A stretch of DNA of 12,599 bases from Entophlyctis helioformis (lineage: Eukaryota > Chytridiomycota > Chytridiomycetes > Chytridiales > Chytriomycetaceae), in NCBI GenBank assembly GCA_025526915.1, contig JAHLKH010000438.1, positions 1 to 12,599 of the forward strand. The letters run 5' to 3'. The stretch's first letter is position 1. Every line of letters starts with the position of its first letter. A model generated the notes under the pieces. That model did no database searches and had not been told where the DNA came from. It saw only the letters and a list, made by a program, of their open reading frames with translations. A program made the position numbers and the translations under genes. Shown in pieces: positions 1 to 9,385 of this stretch.

Positions 1-948
1 ACCTCATTGCGCACGTACGTTTCTGGACGGATGAGTGAGGTGCACCACTCTAATCCATGGCAGCCACTGACAGTGTTCGCGCATGTATGGCATCTGCAGT
101 ACGGACTTGTGCACAGGGAGCGGATGTTGCAACAGCAGGTCACTGAGCTGGCTCATTCCATGTCCGACCAGAATCTCGAGCTGTTGCCAGACTACCACCA
201 GCGCGTTCAAGTGCTTAAGGATCTCAAGTTTGTGGACGAGAATGCCATTGTTCAGATCAAGGGCCGTGTTGCATGCGAGGTAATGTCTGGAGCCGTCGTT
301 GCGATGCTTGCATCCAGATGCATCTAGATGCAGCAGACAGTGCAGGCTGACCGACTTATAAACACAGATCAACACGGCCGACGAGCTGATCTTGACAGAG
401 CTGATTTTGGACAATTTCTTTGCAGACTACGAGCCAGCCGAGATTGTGGCTCTGCTGTCGTGCTTTGTGTTCCAGGAGAAGTCGCAGAGCGAGCCCGTTC
501 TGACACCCAAGCTGGAGACGGTGAGTGTCCGATGCCAGCCGTGTGCTCGTTGAGACGGCTGTCCGGGTTGGCTGACAAGGCTGGGTGTGATGGCTGGCGT
601 GGCGAGCAGGGCATCGAGACCATCAAGAAGCTCGCGATCCGGATTGCGCAGGTGCAGCATGACTGCGGCATGGATGTGCGGCAGGACGACGCGATCGCTG
701 CGCTGCACTGTGGGCTGGTTGAGGTTGTGTACGAATGGGCACGCGGGCTGCCATTCAAGCACATCACCGACCTGACGGACGTGCTCGAGGGATCGATTGT
801 GCGGTGCATCGTGCGGCTGAGCGAGACGTGCCGCGAGGTGTCTGGCGCAGCGCGGCTGCTGGGCGATGCCGGGCTGTACCGCAAGATGGAGGAAGCCGCC
901 GAGCTCATTCGCCGCGACATTGTGTTTGCAGCGTCGCTCTACTTTTGA
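1..948 (+). CDS. SKI2: SKI2-type DExH RNA helicase, 3' part (C-terminal DSHCT domain)
   Basis: This is the C-terminal end of the helicase of the Ski complex, which feeds RNA 3' ends to the cytoplasmic exosome; the start lies before the window. Exons as read: 1-14 (tentative), 117-279, 368-520 and 610-948, with GT-AG introns 15-116, 280-367 and 521-609. Frame and phase close exactly to the TGA at 946-948. The spliced protein carries the SKI2-family blocks LLPDYHQRVQVLKDL and IKGRVACE, then INTADELILTELILDNFF and EIVALLSCFVFQEKS, and ends in the helical DSHCT part with LHCGLVEVVYEWARGLPF and KHITDLTDVLEGSIVR. The ratchet and helicase motifs lie upstream and cannot be checked. MTR4 is the main alternative; the GRVACE and FVFQEKS blocks and the absence of an MTR4-like tail favour SKI2. 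The 15-116 intron rests on good splice sites and frame only. Confidence 0.9.
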
Positions 949-1057
949 GGCTGCCCGCGAGCCCCTTGGATGCCGAATACAGCCCATTGCCGAGCTGTCT
1001 GCGCGCAGATCTGCCTTTGCCTTCCTGCCGAGGTCTGCCCACGCCTTCGCCGATTGA
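949..1057 (+). other. SKI2 3' flank, probable UTR or intergenic
   Basis: The 109 bases after the SKI2 stop hold no AATAAA and no convincing start codon for the next gene. The ATG at 970 opens only a short cysteine- and arginine-rich frame that ends at about 1114. Another frame is open and serine/proline-rich across 960-1140, so an upstream exon of the next gene could lie here, but nothing proves it. Confidence 0.4.
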
Positions 1058-1711
1058 GCAGGTGGCGCCGTCCGCCAGCTTCTTGCCCACCCCCTCCCGC
1101 CAGATCGGAGTTTTGAGGCACTTTGTCGCTGCGCACATGGGCAGGGACCGTCGGTCGCTGCGGCCGGTGGTGGCCCCGCTGCCGTCGCTGGTGCCAGCCC
1201 AGACGACGCAGACTCGAGCGACAGCGACACCTCGAGCGACACGTCCAGCGACACCTCCAGCGACGCATGCAGCGACACGTCCATGTCCGCATCGAGCAGC
1301 AGCAGCTCGCTGTTCACCACGCCGCCATCGCATGGCCTGCCAACGACACTGCCGGCACACCACAAGCGCCGCTGCAGGGCCTGATGCCGCCAGGCCGCGG
1401 GCGAGTCTCTGCACAGCGCCAGGCCAGCGAGGGCAAGCGCGACCACATACATCGTGCGTGGACATCGCGGCCGTGCGCGCCAATCGGGCCGCGCCGCAGC
1501 TGCAGCACGACGTCGCCATCATCACAGACCGCATGTCGTCCATGACCCTCGGCACGAAGCGTGGAGCATCCGACTGCGCAGACAGCGCCAGCTGCAAGCG
1601 GACAAGCACAGGCAACGGCGCAAGCAACACGCCATCTCACTCGGCACAACCGCATCTGCTGCAATCACCGCTGCCAGATCGCCGTCTGGAACACCGCCCG
1701 TCGCCTGCTGC

Positions 1712-1750
<39 letters not shown>

Positions 1751-2150
1751 GCCGCTGCAGCCGCCATCTCAGTCATTCGCGTCGCTGCCTCCGCCGACCT
1801 TGTCTGCAGCCGTTTCGGACCCGTGTGGCTCGCGCCGGGCCGCCACGCCTCCAGCTCGACAACCATCCGCAACACGCTCAACGACACCTTCCTCTGCTGG
1901 GCCAAAACAGAGGCCAACACCTGTTGCAGCGAAACCAGCGACGGCGCCGAGTCAGCCGCAGAAGAGCAACGCAAGTGCCCAGATGCCGTCGCCGCCGCCC
2001 TCTCACTCGCCCGAAGTCTTGGCGCTGCTCGAAACCAAGGTCTCAGCCATGGCCGTGCGAGCATCCACCAGAATGACAACCGCTGCCATCCACGCGATGC
2101 TCAATACCGACGCGTTGACGGCCGTGACGGCGTCGGCGAGCCCTCATAGT
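1058..2150 (+). CDS. probable 5' coding part of the low-complexity gene; frame not resolved
   Basis: This stretch has codon texture and disorder-type composition like the gene that follows, but no single frame explains it. From 1058 to 1381 the frame starting at 1058 reads as an acidic/serine tract (PDDADSSDSDTSSDTSSD) and on to LFTTPPSHGLPTTLP, then stops at 1382-1384. From about 1455 to 2150 the frame one base further on is better (DIAAVRANRAAPQLQHDVAI, MSSMTLGTKRGASDC, an alanine run, EVLALLETKVSAMAVRAS). No GT-AG pair was found that joins the two blocks cleanly, and no clear initiator ATG precedes the first. Either an unrecognised intron or an indel separates them. A 605-codon frame runs through 735-2552, but its first part has unfavourable third-base composition. 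Expressed protein is inference; the exact model is unknown. Confidence 0.35.
1223..1282 (+). repeat. 12-bp tandem repeat, five units
   Basis: Five consecutive 12-base units of the pattern AGCGACACSTCS start at 1223, 1235, 1247, 1259 and 1271; unit 4 is the most divergent (AGCGACGCATGC). In the favoured frame each unit encodes Ser-Asp-Thr-Ser or a close variant. The period is a multiple of three, so unit gain or loss would not break the frame. Confidence 0.85.
1713..1750 (+). repeat. (GCT)n trinucleotide repeat, about 12 units
   Basis: An uninterrupted GCT run of 38 bases. In the frame favoured for this region it encodes polyalanine inside a Pro/Ser/Ala-rich stretch. On the opposite strand it reads as polyglutamine in a frame with no other support. 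It is a likely length-variable site. Confidence 0.9.
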
Positions 2151-4905
2151 ACTGGCCACTGCCAAGGACACTGCCACGGCAACGGCTGCTGCCCCAACCG
2201 ATGGAACAACAAAATCTGCGGCGATGCCGTCGTCTGCGGCTGTTGCTGCCGAAGCCGTGTCGACGTCGCTCTCGACCCAAGCCCAAAGAACGCCTGCAAT
2301 GGCAACATCGTCAGCACCGCCAGCTGCCACTGCTCCATCTCAGCCACAGCCAATCAGCATGGGCGACATCGATATCGTGTCCGCGGCAGCCCGCGTGTAC
2401 ACAACGGACAGGCATGCAACGGATGCCGCTCCATCGTCCTCTGCCATGGATGCACTGGACGTGGCCGAGCAGTTGGGCTTCAAGCTCATCAAGCCTCTGC
2501 CACGCAAACGCGTCTCGTCTACAAATCGCGTTCATGTCCCTCCGCCGCCTGATATGGCAGCTGTTTGGGAAAGAATGCCGGAGCCGCCAAATCCACAGGA
2601 AAGACTGCAGTCGCTGCCAAGCCTGCTGCAACCGCGACTCCAGGGGGGAATGGCAAGCCCAAAACAGCGGCTCAAGCTGTGAGATCCAAGGCGGGACTGC
2701 ACAAGGGAGGCATCAGCCAATCGGCCGCCAACGCCATTGCTAGCAATAGTCGCATTCCACGAGCCATCCGCGCTCTGACCGCACGCCCCAGCAAGCCCCA
2801 GCCTGTTGGTAATTCTCCACGGTCAGCAGCTGCTCCAGAGTCCAACCCGACAGTCACGTCTCCGGCTGCAAGTGAATCACTGAAGAGCATGGATGAGAGC
2901 AGAGACAGCCGAGACATGCCGGCGTCCAAGCGCGAGAGAAACACCGCGGTCTCAAGCACCTCGTCGCGTGCATTTTGGCATTTCACCCTCGAGTAGTCCG
3001 TCCACGACTGCTGCTGGCGCGGCTGGTCCGGCTGGTCCGGCTATACCGGCTGTACCGCATGTGTCGTTTGACTTTTCATGCAACCCGGTACTGCCGCCAG
3101 TCACGGCAACTGGTGCGACCACAACTGCTGCGATGACTTCCACGGCTGTTCCGGCATTCTCGCTTGCTGGCTTGACAGAGACTGCCTCCCGCATAACGCC
3201 AACCACCAGCTCAGATCATGTGCCACCCGCCACATCACTGCTTCAGTCTCTCCAGTCTCTGAGCCACCAGTCATCACACAACATTGCTGCCCTCCCGCCC
3301 TTTGGCAGAGGCGGCTTCTCGACGGCGAGACCCGCGCCTGGACCCCTGCCGTTCTACTGGTCGCCGTCTAGCAGCATCCCGTCATCTTGGTCGATTGGCG
3401 TGCAAACTGCGGGGCTGCTTTCAAGCAAGGCGCCGTCGTGGCTTTCTAATACCGGCCTCTCATCGCACACGACTTCCAAGCTGTTTCCGCAAAGTATGTT
3501 TGAACAGGCGACTGCCTCGGCTGCAATGGCAGCGCATACGGCACAAGCGGCGTCCGCAGCACAGGCAGCTACAACTGCGCCAACAATTACACCGTCTTTG
3601 CAGAAGCTGGGTCAGCTCTTCCATGGTACGGGACGTCCGTCGAAAATCCGTGTACAGCACACACCCACTGACGAAACTGAGCCGGTTACAGCCAGGGCCA
3701 AATCCAGGTCTTCGATCGCCCAGTCCTCGTTCAAAGAGTACAACGCGATGATTTCCAAGGCACAGCTAAACCCCGACACTGCCAAGCCACGTTTGGGCCA
3801 GCAAGCAAGGCCGGCCATCGGTTCGTGCGTCGCAGGCCAGCACCAGCAGCAACAGCAGTCGATGCCATTAGCTGGTCTGTCAGCTATCGGTGCAGCTACT
3901 ACCCTAAAGTTCCAATCTCCACTTGTTGTGCAGAACCTGGCTAGCCTTCAAGGGATGTTGGATCTCAAGCAAGATCACCTGCAGCCGGCCATCGAGCAGA
4001 TCCCGTCTGCATCTGCTACGCCTGCCGCCGCCGCTGCTCAGCCGATCAAATCGACCCCCAAGCCTACACCACCCTTTGTCTGGCATGCTCCAGCCATTCC
4101 TGTATCTGCGACGCCTGCTGCACCGCCCGCCCTTGCTCCTGTCCAGATGCCGCCTTCCGCTCCACCCACAACACCATTGCAGAACTGGCCGGACTCTCTG
4201 CACCGTGCGTCAGCAGCCCCTCAAGCACAGCCGTCAGTGCCAGTATCTCCGCAGTTCAAGTTTGAGTTCAAGCCGCCAGTGCCATCGGTTGCCGCGCCAC
4301 AACAGCCAGTGTTTTCATTTGGAGCCACGGCACCTTTGAAAACAGCTAAACCACCGGTAGCAGAATCGAGTCCAGCCGCAGCCGCAGCCGCGTTTTCCAA
4401 GCCACCTCTTGCGCCGATCGCGATTCCTCCGTTTGTGTTCACTGGCACTGCCCCTGCTAAAAAGCCTCCAGCATTCAAGTTTAGTGCGGCGCCTACGACA
4501 GCTGCTCCTGCTCTGCCTGCGAAGCCACCTGCAAAGCCAGCTGCTCCGGCCATTGTCCATCCAGCGCCAAATCGCCCTGCACCCGTCGCATCCCCCCCTG
4601 CACCTCTTGCTGCATCAACCTCGACGGCCGTGCCAGTCCCAGCACCAGCACCCGTAGCACCAGTAGCACCAGCACCAGCAGCGTCGGCAGGAGCCCGAAC
4701 ACGGCCCGTGTTGACTGATCAGGAAAAGCTGGAACGCCAAGCGCGCATCAGCCGACGCCGACGCAGAAAGTACTTGAAGGCTCTCCAGGACGATTTGTGG
4801 GTCTGCTTCTTTTGCGAGTACGATGCGTGTTTCCGCGACCCTCTTCCCCGACGTGCCGCCTCCAAGCTTCCTCCAACTCACGCGCAGGCCGTCGAGACGC
4901 ACTGA
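2128..4905 (+). CDS. long Pro/Ala/Ser-rich disordered protein with basic, CxxC-containing C-terminus; function unknown
   Basis: I do not recognise a named family. Best model: exons 2128-2678, 2744-2808 and 2903-4905, giving 872 codons plus stop, with 5' exons upstream unresolved. The donor GTGAGA at 2679 sits exactly on the in-frame TGA, and acceptors at 2743 or 2749 both restore frame; a second intron, 2809-2902 (or -2908), carries the frame into the 670-codon block ending at 4905. Recognisable islands are DVAEQLGFKLIKPLPRKR and RVHVPPPPDMAAVWERM near 2455-2575, RRVHFGISPSSSPS near 2960, and a C-terminal block with RISRRRRRKYLKALQDDLW followed by VCFFCEYDAC. The rest is Pro/Ala/Ser/Thr-rich with a few isolated FSFG- and FKFS-like pieces. 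The arginine run could be a nuclear localisation signal and the CxxC a metal site; both are inference. The two introns are moderately supported; single-base indels could also explain the frame changes. Confidence 0.6.
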
Positions 4906-5097
4906 GATGCTGCCAGGACACTGCCGACCTTCTTTCCCCCTTTCAAATTGTCTTTGGCTTTTCCTTGTCCCACTTTTTGTTTCCTTGTACAGCCCTCTTG
5001 GTGTTTGTGGTGGTAATGGCCCGCGGCTTGGATGGATGTTTGGTTGGCTCGTCGTCGTTGTTGAGATGAACAGTCTGGTTGTGTGTTGGCCCCAAAC

Positions 5098-5103
5098 AAT
5101 AAA
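5098..5103 (+). terminator. poly(A) signal AATAAA of the upstream plus-strand gene
   Basis: A canonical AATAAA lies 193 bases after the stop of the low-complexity gene, behind a T/G-rich 3' UTR. It is the only AATAAA in this interval and forms one arm of a short inverted repeat with the opposing signal at 5112-5117. Confidence 0.7.
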
Positions 5104-5111
5104 AGACTCTC

Positions 5112-5117
5112 TTTATT
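5112..5117 (-). terminator. poly(A) signal AATAAA of the NTA1 gene (minus strand)
   Basis: TTTATT on the plus strand reads AATAAA on the minus strand, 55 bases beyond the NTA1 stop codon. Because cleavage normally falls 10-30 bases past the signal, the two convergent transcripts should overlap by some tens of bases here. Confidence 0.7.
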
Positions 5118-5171
5118 GATCGTGATGGCGCTGGCCGTCATTGTATGGCTTGCGTACGCGTGTTTCCTGTT

Positions 5172-6420
5172 CTATTCGGGCACACTTGTGCACAGGAGCG
5201 CCTCGTCTGAAGGGCTGAGCTGGCCATACAGACTGATGCCCTCGGCATGGATGCCCAGCACACACGAGGAGCCACCATAGTGGGTGTCTTTCGCGGAAGC
5301 CGGCAGCATCGTGTCAGCAATCAGCAGCAGCAGCAGCAGTCCATCCATGCGTGCATCAGCTCTCGAGATTGACCGACCTCCTTCAGAGCCGGTGCGGTTG
5401 CAAATGACAACAATGGCCTGGCGCGTCTCGTCGCTGCCGCCAACAATATCGGTCATCATAGGGTACAGCCGCTGGAGCCAGTAGTTGGCCATCTGCATGC
5501 TTGTCTTGGTCTCGGGATCTTCGTCGCCGTCGTCTTCGTCGCCTTCCTCGGGCTGATCGGTCGGCTTGAGCCATGCCATGGAGCACAGCAGCAGACGCGA
5601 CGCAGCCGTCAGATGGTAGTTGGCAAACTCGTATGCCTCGAACGGCGCCTCGAACTTGTGCGGGTTGAGATCCATGCAGATACCGAATCCAACCTTGAAC
5701 GCCATACATCCATTCGAGAGTTAGACGGTGCAAGTCGCCGCATTCGTCGTCGAGGCATGCGCGACTTGCCTTGCCGCCCAGTGCGGGGATGGCGACGGAG
5801 CGGAATCCTGGTCCAGCAGTGGCCCAAGTCTCGTCGACCTCGTACAAAAAGTGCTTGTCGTATGTGACGAGCAGACGGCCATCAGGGCCGATCAGACACA
5901 CAGAGTTGTACAGCTTGATCTCGCCTGTGGATGCATCGGCCTGGCGGCGTGGGTATCCGACCTGCACATGCGCCTTTAGTCTCAATGCTGAGATGGACGG
6001 GCCAAGTCGGTGTCAGCTTGCAACGACGATCACCAAGCAGACGCTGGCCCTTGCCTTGCTCCTTGGCCCATCGCACCGACGGCCCAGACTGGCCCTCTTC
6101 GGCAAACGGCAGCACGTCCTCGCGGCTCTTGAAAGCGTATCCTGAAGCAGGGCAGAGGGCGTCAGACCATGCATTGCCGCTCTGCTTGCCTGCTCTCTCG
6201 ACTGTCCTGCATACCAGAGAAGGCCATCTCGGGCAGCACCAGAATGTCGACGTTGTCGGCCTCGAGCAGCGTGAGCAGCTCATTCGCCTTGGCAATGTTG
6301 GCGTCGACACTGCCCAGCACCGGGGCAAACTGCATGCACACTGCAGGCGTATGCTTAGCACTCTGCGGCATGAATGCACCCGGCCATGACTGCACACTTG
6401 TGGCACACACCGACTTTCAT
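5172..6420 (-). CDS. NTA1: protein N-terminal asparagine/glutamine amidase (carbon-nitrogen hydrolase), complete
   Basis: It deamidates N-terminal Asn and Gln, the first step of the Arg/N-degron pathway, inferred from family identity. Exons in transcript order: 6420-6411, 6340-6215, 6141-6055, 5987-5770, 5693-5378 and 5287-5172, giving 290 residues with phases closing exactly. The 10-base first exon supplies MKV and joins to VCMQFAPVLG, the usual start of this family. The nitrilase triad is visible: Glu41 in VLPEMAFSGY, Lys119 in YDKHFLYEVDE and Cys153 in VGFGICMD; CNRTGSEGDTHYGGSSCVL follows near the end. Two introns use GC donors: 5769-5694 (GCAAGT, branch CTAAC) and 6054-5988 (GCAAGG, branch CTGAC). 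A GT donor 21 bases inside the latter (intron 6033-5988) would add seven residues. At 290 residues it is shorter than the yeast enzyme but has all core blocks. Its start lies inside the 3' end of the upstream LEKR1-like gene, in the same frame. Confidence 0.92.
5322..5339. repeat. (CAG)6 inside the last NTA1 intron
   Basis: Six CAG units on the plus strand lie within the intron at 5288-5377. In the unspliced frame they give a leucine run, which interrupts the otherwise conserved NRTGSEG/DTHYGGSS junction; this supports the intron call. Confidence 0.8.
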
Positions 6421-9385
6421 GTATTGTACAGCTTGCGGGATGATGCCTGCTTGGGACAACTTTTTGGCTGCCGCCTTCTGGATCAGCATCTCGAAGGCAC
6501 GCGACTCGGCAGACGTCTGCACGTTGCCGGCTGTTGTGGATGCAGAGGGCGATGGCGACCGCATGCTGGATGCGCCCTTGGCGCCACTCTGGTTTCCAAG
6601 TCTCGGCAGCCCGCCGCTGGCTGTTTTCGATGCGCCAGATCCTCTGACTGCATCACGCCCATGGCCAGATGCAGATGTCGGCCGTGATCGCGAGTTCGGG
6701 TTGTGTCCAGCGTCTCCGCCTCCAGCAACCTTGGCCGCCGTATGGATTCCCAGACGGTTTGGCCTGATCGCCCCTCACACTTCCGCCATCGCCGCCCCCA
6801 TTGGGACGGAGTTCAAACGCCTGCGGCATAACCTGCTTGAGGCCGCGCAACCATTCGCGACAAGACCCATCCGCTCCTCGCACTCGAGCCGCACCGTCTC
6901 CTTCAGGAACGCAATCTCTGCGTCTTTCTTGGATACTGTGTGCGTCAGCTGGACAATCCGATCTTGATCGGCGTTGGCGCCATGCGACACCAGCCGCGAC
7001 TGTGCGAGTGACAGCTCTTGCTCGAGTGGACTTGATCTGTGCTTGGTACGCTCATAGTCGGACATGCTTGCTGCCTTTATCAAACGAGACAAGCATCAGC
7101 CATGCATAGTCTACGGTATGCATCAAACAGTGGCTCACATGCATCTTGACCATCTCATCTTGAAGCGCCGCGTTTGCGCCCGGCTCCAATCTTCTTCCAG
7201 TCGTCTGCAGGCGGCAGAGTTGCTGGCATCAGATGCCGATTTCAAGGCGTCAATCTGCTTCTGCAGCTTTTGCCTGGCTTCGTCAAACTCCTGCTCGTCC
7301 ATGCCGCACTGCATTAGCATGGCATGCTATCAAGGAGACTCCAGCCCGATCCCACCTGCTGCATTGATTGCCGCTGTTGGCGCAATGCTTCGTCCTTGTC
7401 GTCGGCCAGAACGCGCCTCAACTCTGCCTCGGCACGCATTGCCTGCCAGTCAGGTTGTCAGTCAGTCAGCCAGTAAGTCAGGGATCAGTAAGTCAGTCAG
7501 CGTCGCAGATGAGCTGTCGGAACTACCTCGTCTCTTCCAGCCGTCTTGAGCTCTTCAACAAACCGATCCTGCAGCTGCTTGATTCGGTTTTGATGGGCTT
7601 CGATGGTCTTGATACGCTCATTGCGCAGCGCTGATATGTTGTATTCAGTTCGCGCACCGATCGCTCCATCTGAAGCAATTGCTCCTGCAAAGCAGCCGAT
7701 CCAGCATGGTCAGTCTGGCAAGGACGGCACAGATGGCTTGCAGATTGCCATTTGAGCCTACATCTTTGCGTGCAAGGGATTGCTGTGCCTGCGCCAGTAC
7801 TTGATTCTGGCTGCTGTCGCCTATAAAGTGCCTGTCTTTGAGCGTGCTTTCCATGCGACTTGCGTACTTTTCGTGCTCCATCTGTCATTGATCCATCGAT
7901 CCATTGATCCATTTAGTCGGCGAGTCAACTGAACGCACCCCCTGGCCAGCAAAACACGATACACGTCTTGTGTCACCATACCTGCTCACGGCTCAGACGT
8001 GTCTGGAGACTCAGGACCTTCTTCTCCAGATCTTCGCGGATATGATCGTTTTCTTGGCGAAGCGCTTCCACATCCTTCTGCAACTGCAGTTTCTCAGACT
8101 CGTACTTTTCACGCTCATTTGACATGTCCTGTGCCATACCATCGCGTTGAGTTCTCGCATACGCCGCGTCTGCCGGTTGCCGTCAACATGGCATGGTTAC
8201 CATGACGTTTCTGGTGGCTTCGTTCAGACGCTCCTCAAGAACGAGGCAGTTGGCTTGCAGGCTTTGGGTGTAGCTCTTTTGGCCCTGGATGTGCGATGTG
8301 TACTCTTGGCGAAACGACGCCAGCTCGAGACTCGTGCGATCATTGCGTTTTTGGCTGTCGGTTTCCGGTGCCCTGTTAGCCAGCTGCATCCACCACCCCA
8401 GCGACGATTGTGCCGTTCATCTGTACCTGTCGTTCAATGCTTCTGTCAATGCCTCAACGTCCTTTTTGAGCGCGGCGATGGTGCCACGCGACCTGCGCTC
8501 TGCCTGATCTGCTGCTGCCTTGGCTGCCTGCTGCTGGACGGATGCAAACTGGCTCTGTAGCTGCTTTGAGGCAGCCGACAATGCTCCAAGGACAACCGAT
8601 GCCATGCTGCAAGTCATATTGAGGTTTCCGACGAGATCAGTCGAATGCCGTGCAGCGGGAATCTCGACAGATGCCGCACATGTGTACCATACCTACTCTT
8701 GAGACTGCCTTTCAGCTTTGCGAGATCGGTCTGTGCCTGGATGACTTCGTACTGCAGATTGTTGATGGCCCGTGCTCTGGACGCTGCCTGCAGCTGCACC
8801 TGAGACTCGCGATCACGGGCCTCTCTGTACATGCGCTCCTGCCATTGACGGTCAGCCCTGCCATGTGATCCAGCCGGCACCGACTCTAACGCAGCCCACT
8901 CACGACTTCCTTCTCGAGCGCTTTCTTGACTCCCATGAGCCGCTCGCTGTTTTCAGACTCTTTGCGAGCGCGATTCTGCCACTCCTTCATGCCAGCGTCG
9001 GCGGTCCGCCACTCTTCCTCTAGCCGCTTTTGGAGAGCAAGCAGAGACTCGAGGCGAGAGAGCATCTGTGGCCGCTCTTCAATGTATTTCTGCGGCACGC
9101 TGTGCTGTTAGTCGGTCCATCCACGCGCCAGGCGTTGCAGCCGGTCCCCTCCCGTCGCCCCACTTACTTTGAGACGCGCCATCTCAGCATCAACCTCGAG
9201 TACATGCTTCTCCATGCGCTCGTACTTGGACAGAGCAGCAGATACGAGATGCCGCAGTACTGGCATGCCGTCTCGGTCTCTGACATGCGCATGATTTCTT
9301 CGGGCAGCGGCTTGTAGTGCGATATGTGGACCGTCGGTGCTGGCGACGGTGCTGGTTCAGGCAGCGGCATGCCATTGCTGCCCAT
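6355..9385 (-). CDS. LEKR1: LEKR1-like protein: N-terminal CxYCG motif, long coiled coil, disordered tail; four frame breaks
   Basis: The start at 9385 (MGSNGMPLPEP) leads into PLPEEIMRM and CQYCGISYLLL, the N-terminal signature I know from leucine-, glutamate- and lysine-rich protein 1; a long coiled coil follows (KYERMEKHVLEVDAEMARLK, LEEEWRTADAGMKEWQNR, RNERIKTIEAHQNRIKQLQ, DAEIAFLKETVRLECEER). Exons in order: 9385-9168, 9089-8904, 8838-8693, 8606-8427, 8354-8201, 8128-7982, 7881-7762, 7684-7527, 7442-7356, 7290-7139, 7074-6779, then about 6729-6355. Most introns show CTAAC/CTGAC-like branch points and matching phases. Exons 1, 8, 10 and 11 each need a -1 (or +2) frame change: near 9230-9240, 7640, 7170 and 6865. 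The 49-base last intron (6730-6778) is tentative. The tail is Gly/Ser-rich and ends in FEMLIQKAAAKKLSQAG. The stop at 6355 applies only if the NTA1 first intron is retained. A centrosomal or flagellar role is inference. Confidence 0.7.
7448..7502. repeat. (GTCA)n-like tetranucleotide array in a LEKR1-like intron
   Basis: Imperfect GTCA/AGTC repeats fill most of the intron at 7443-7526. On the transcribed strand they read as repeated CTGAC, so the intron carries several candidate branch points instead of one. Confidence 0.7.
7887..7912. repeat. GATCCATT-type repeat in a LEKR1-like intron
   Basis: Three near-copies of an 8-base unit (TGATCCAT / CGATCCAT / TGATCCAT) lie close to the acceptor of the intron at 7882-7981. 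Confidence 0.65.

Noticed and set aside
427..1452. 341-codon minus-strand frame across the SKI2 3' end
   Set aside because: It lies antisense to clear SKI2 exons and the Ser-Asp repeat, has no family motif, and is explained by high GC content.
1522..2079. minus-strand frame with a polyglutamine run
   Set aside because: The glutamines are only the complement of the GCT repeat; the rest has no coding texture and no signals for a minus-strand gene.
735..2552. 605-codon plus-strand frame as one exon of the low-complexity gene
   Set aside because: It begins inside SKI2 coding sequence, has poor third-base composition around 1150-1400 and becomes cysteine-rich noise after 2150; only the part near 1455-2150 is kept.
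7309..7355. 47-base intron ending at GCAG 7309
   Set aside because: Its only good branch point (CTAAT) is too close to that AG; the next AG gives a 65-base intron (7291-7355) with normal spacing. Both keep frame, so six residues remain uncertain.
9164..9240. alternative LEKR1-like start at an in-frame ATG reading MPVLRHLVSAALSKYERM, which would avoid the first frame break
   Set aside because: It would discard the CQYCGISYL signature just upstream in the other frame, which is the strongest homology in the gene.
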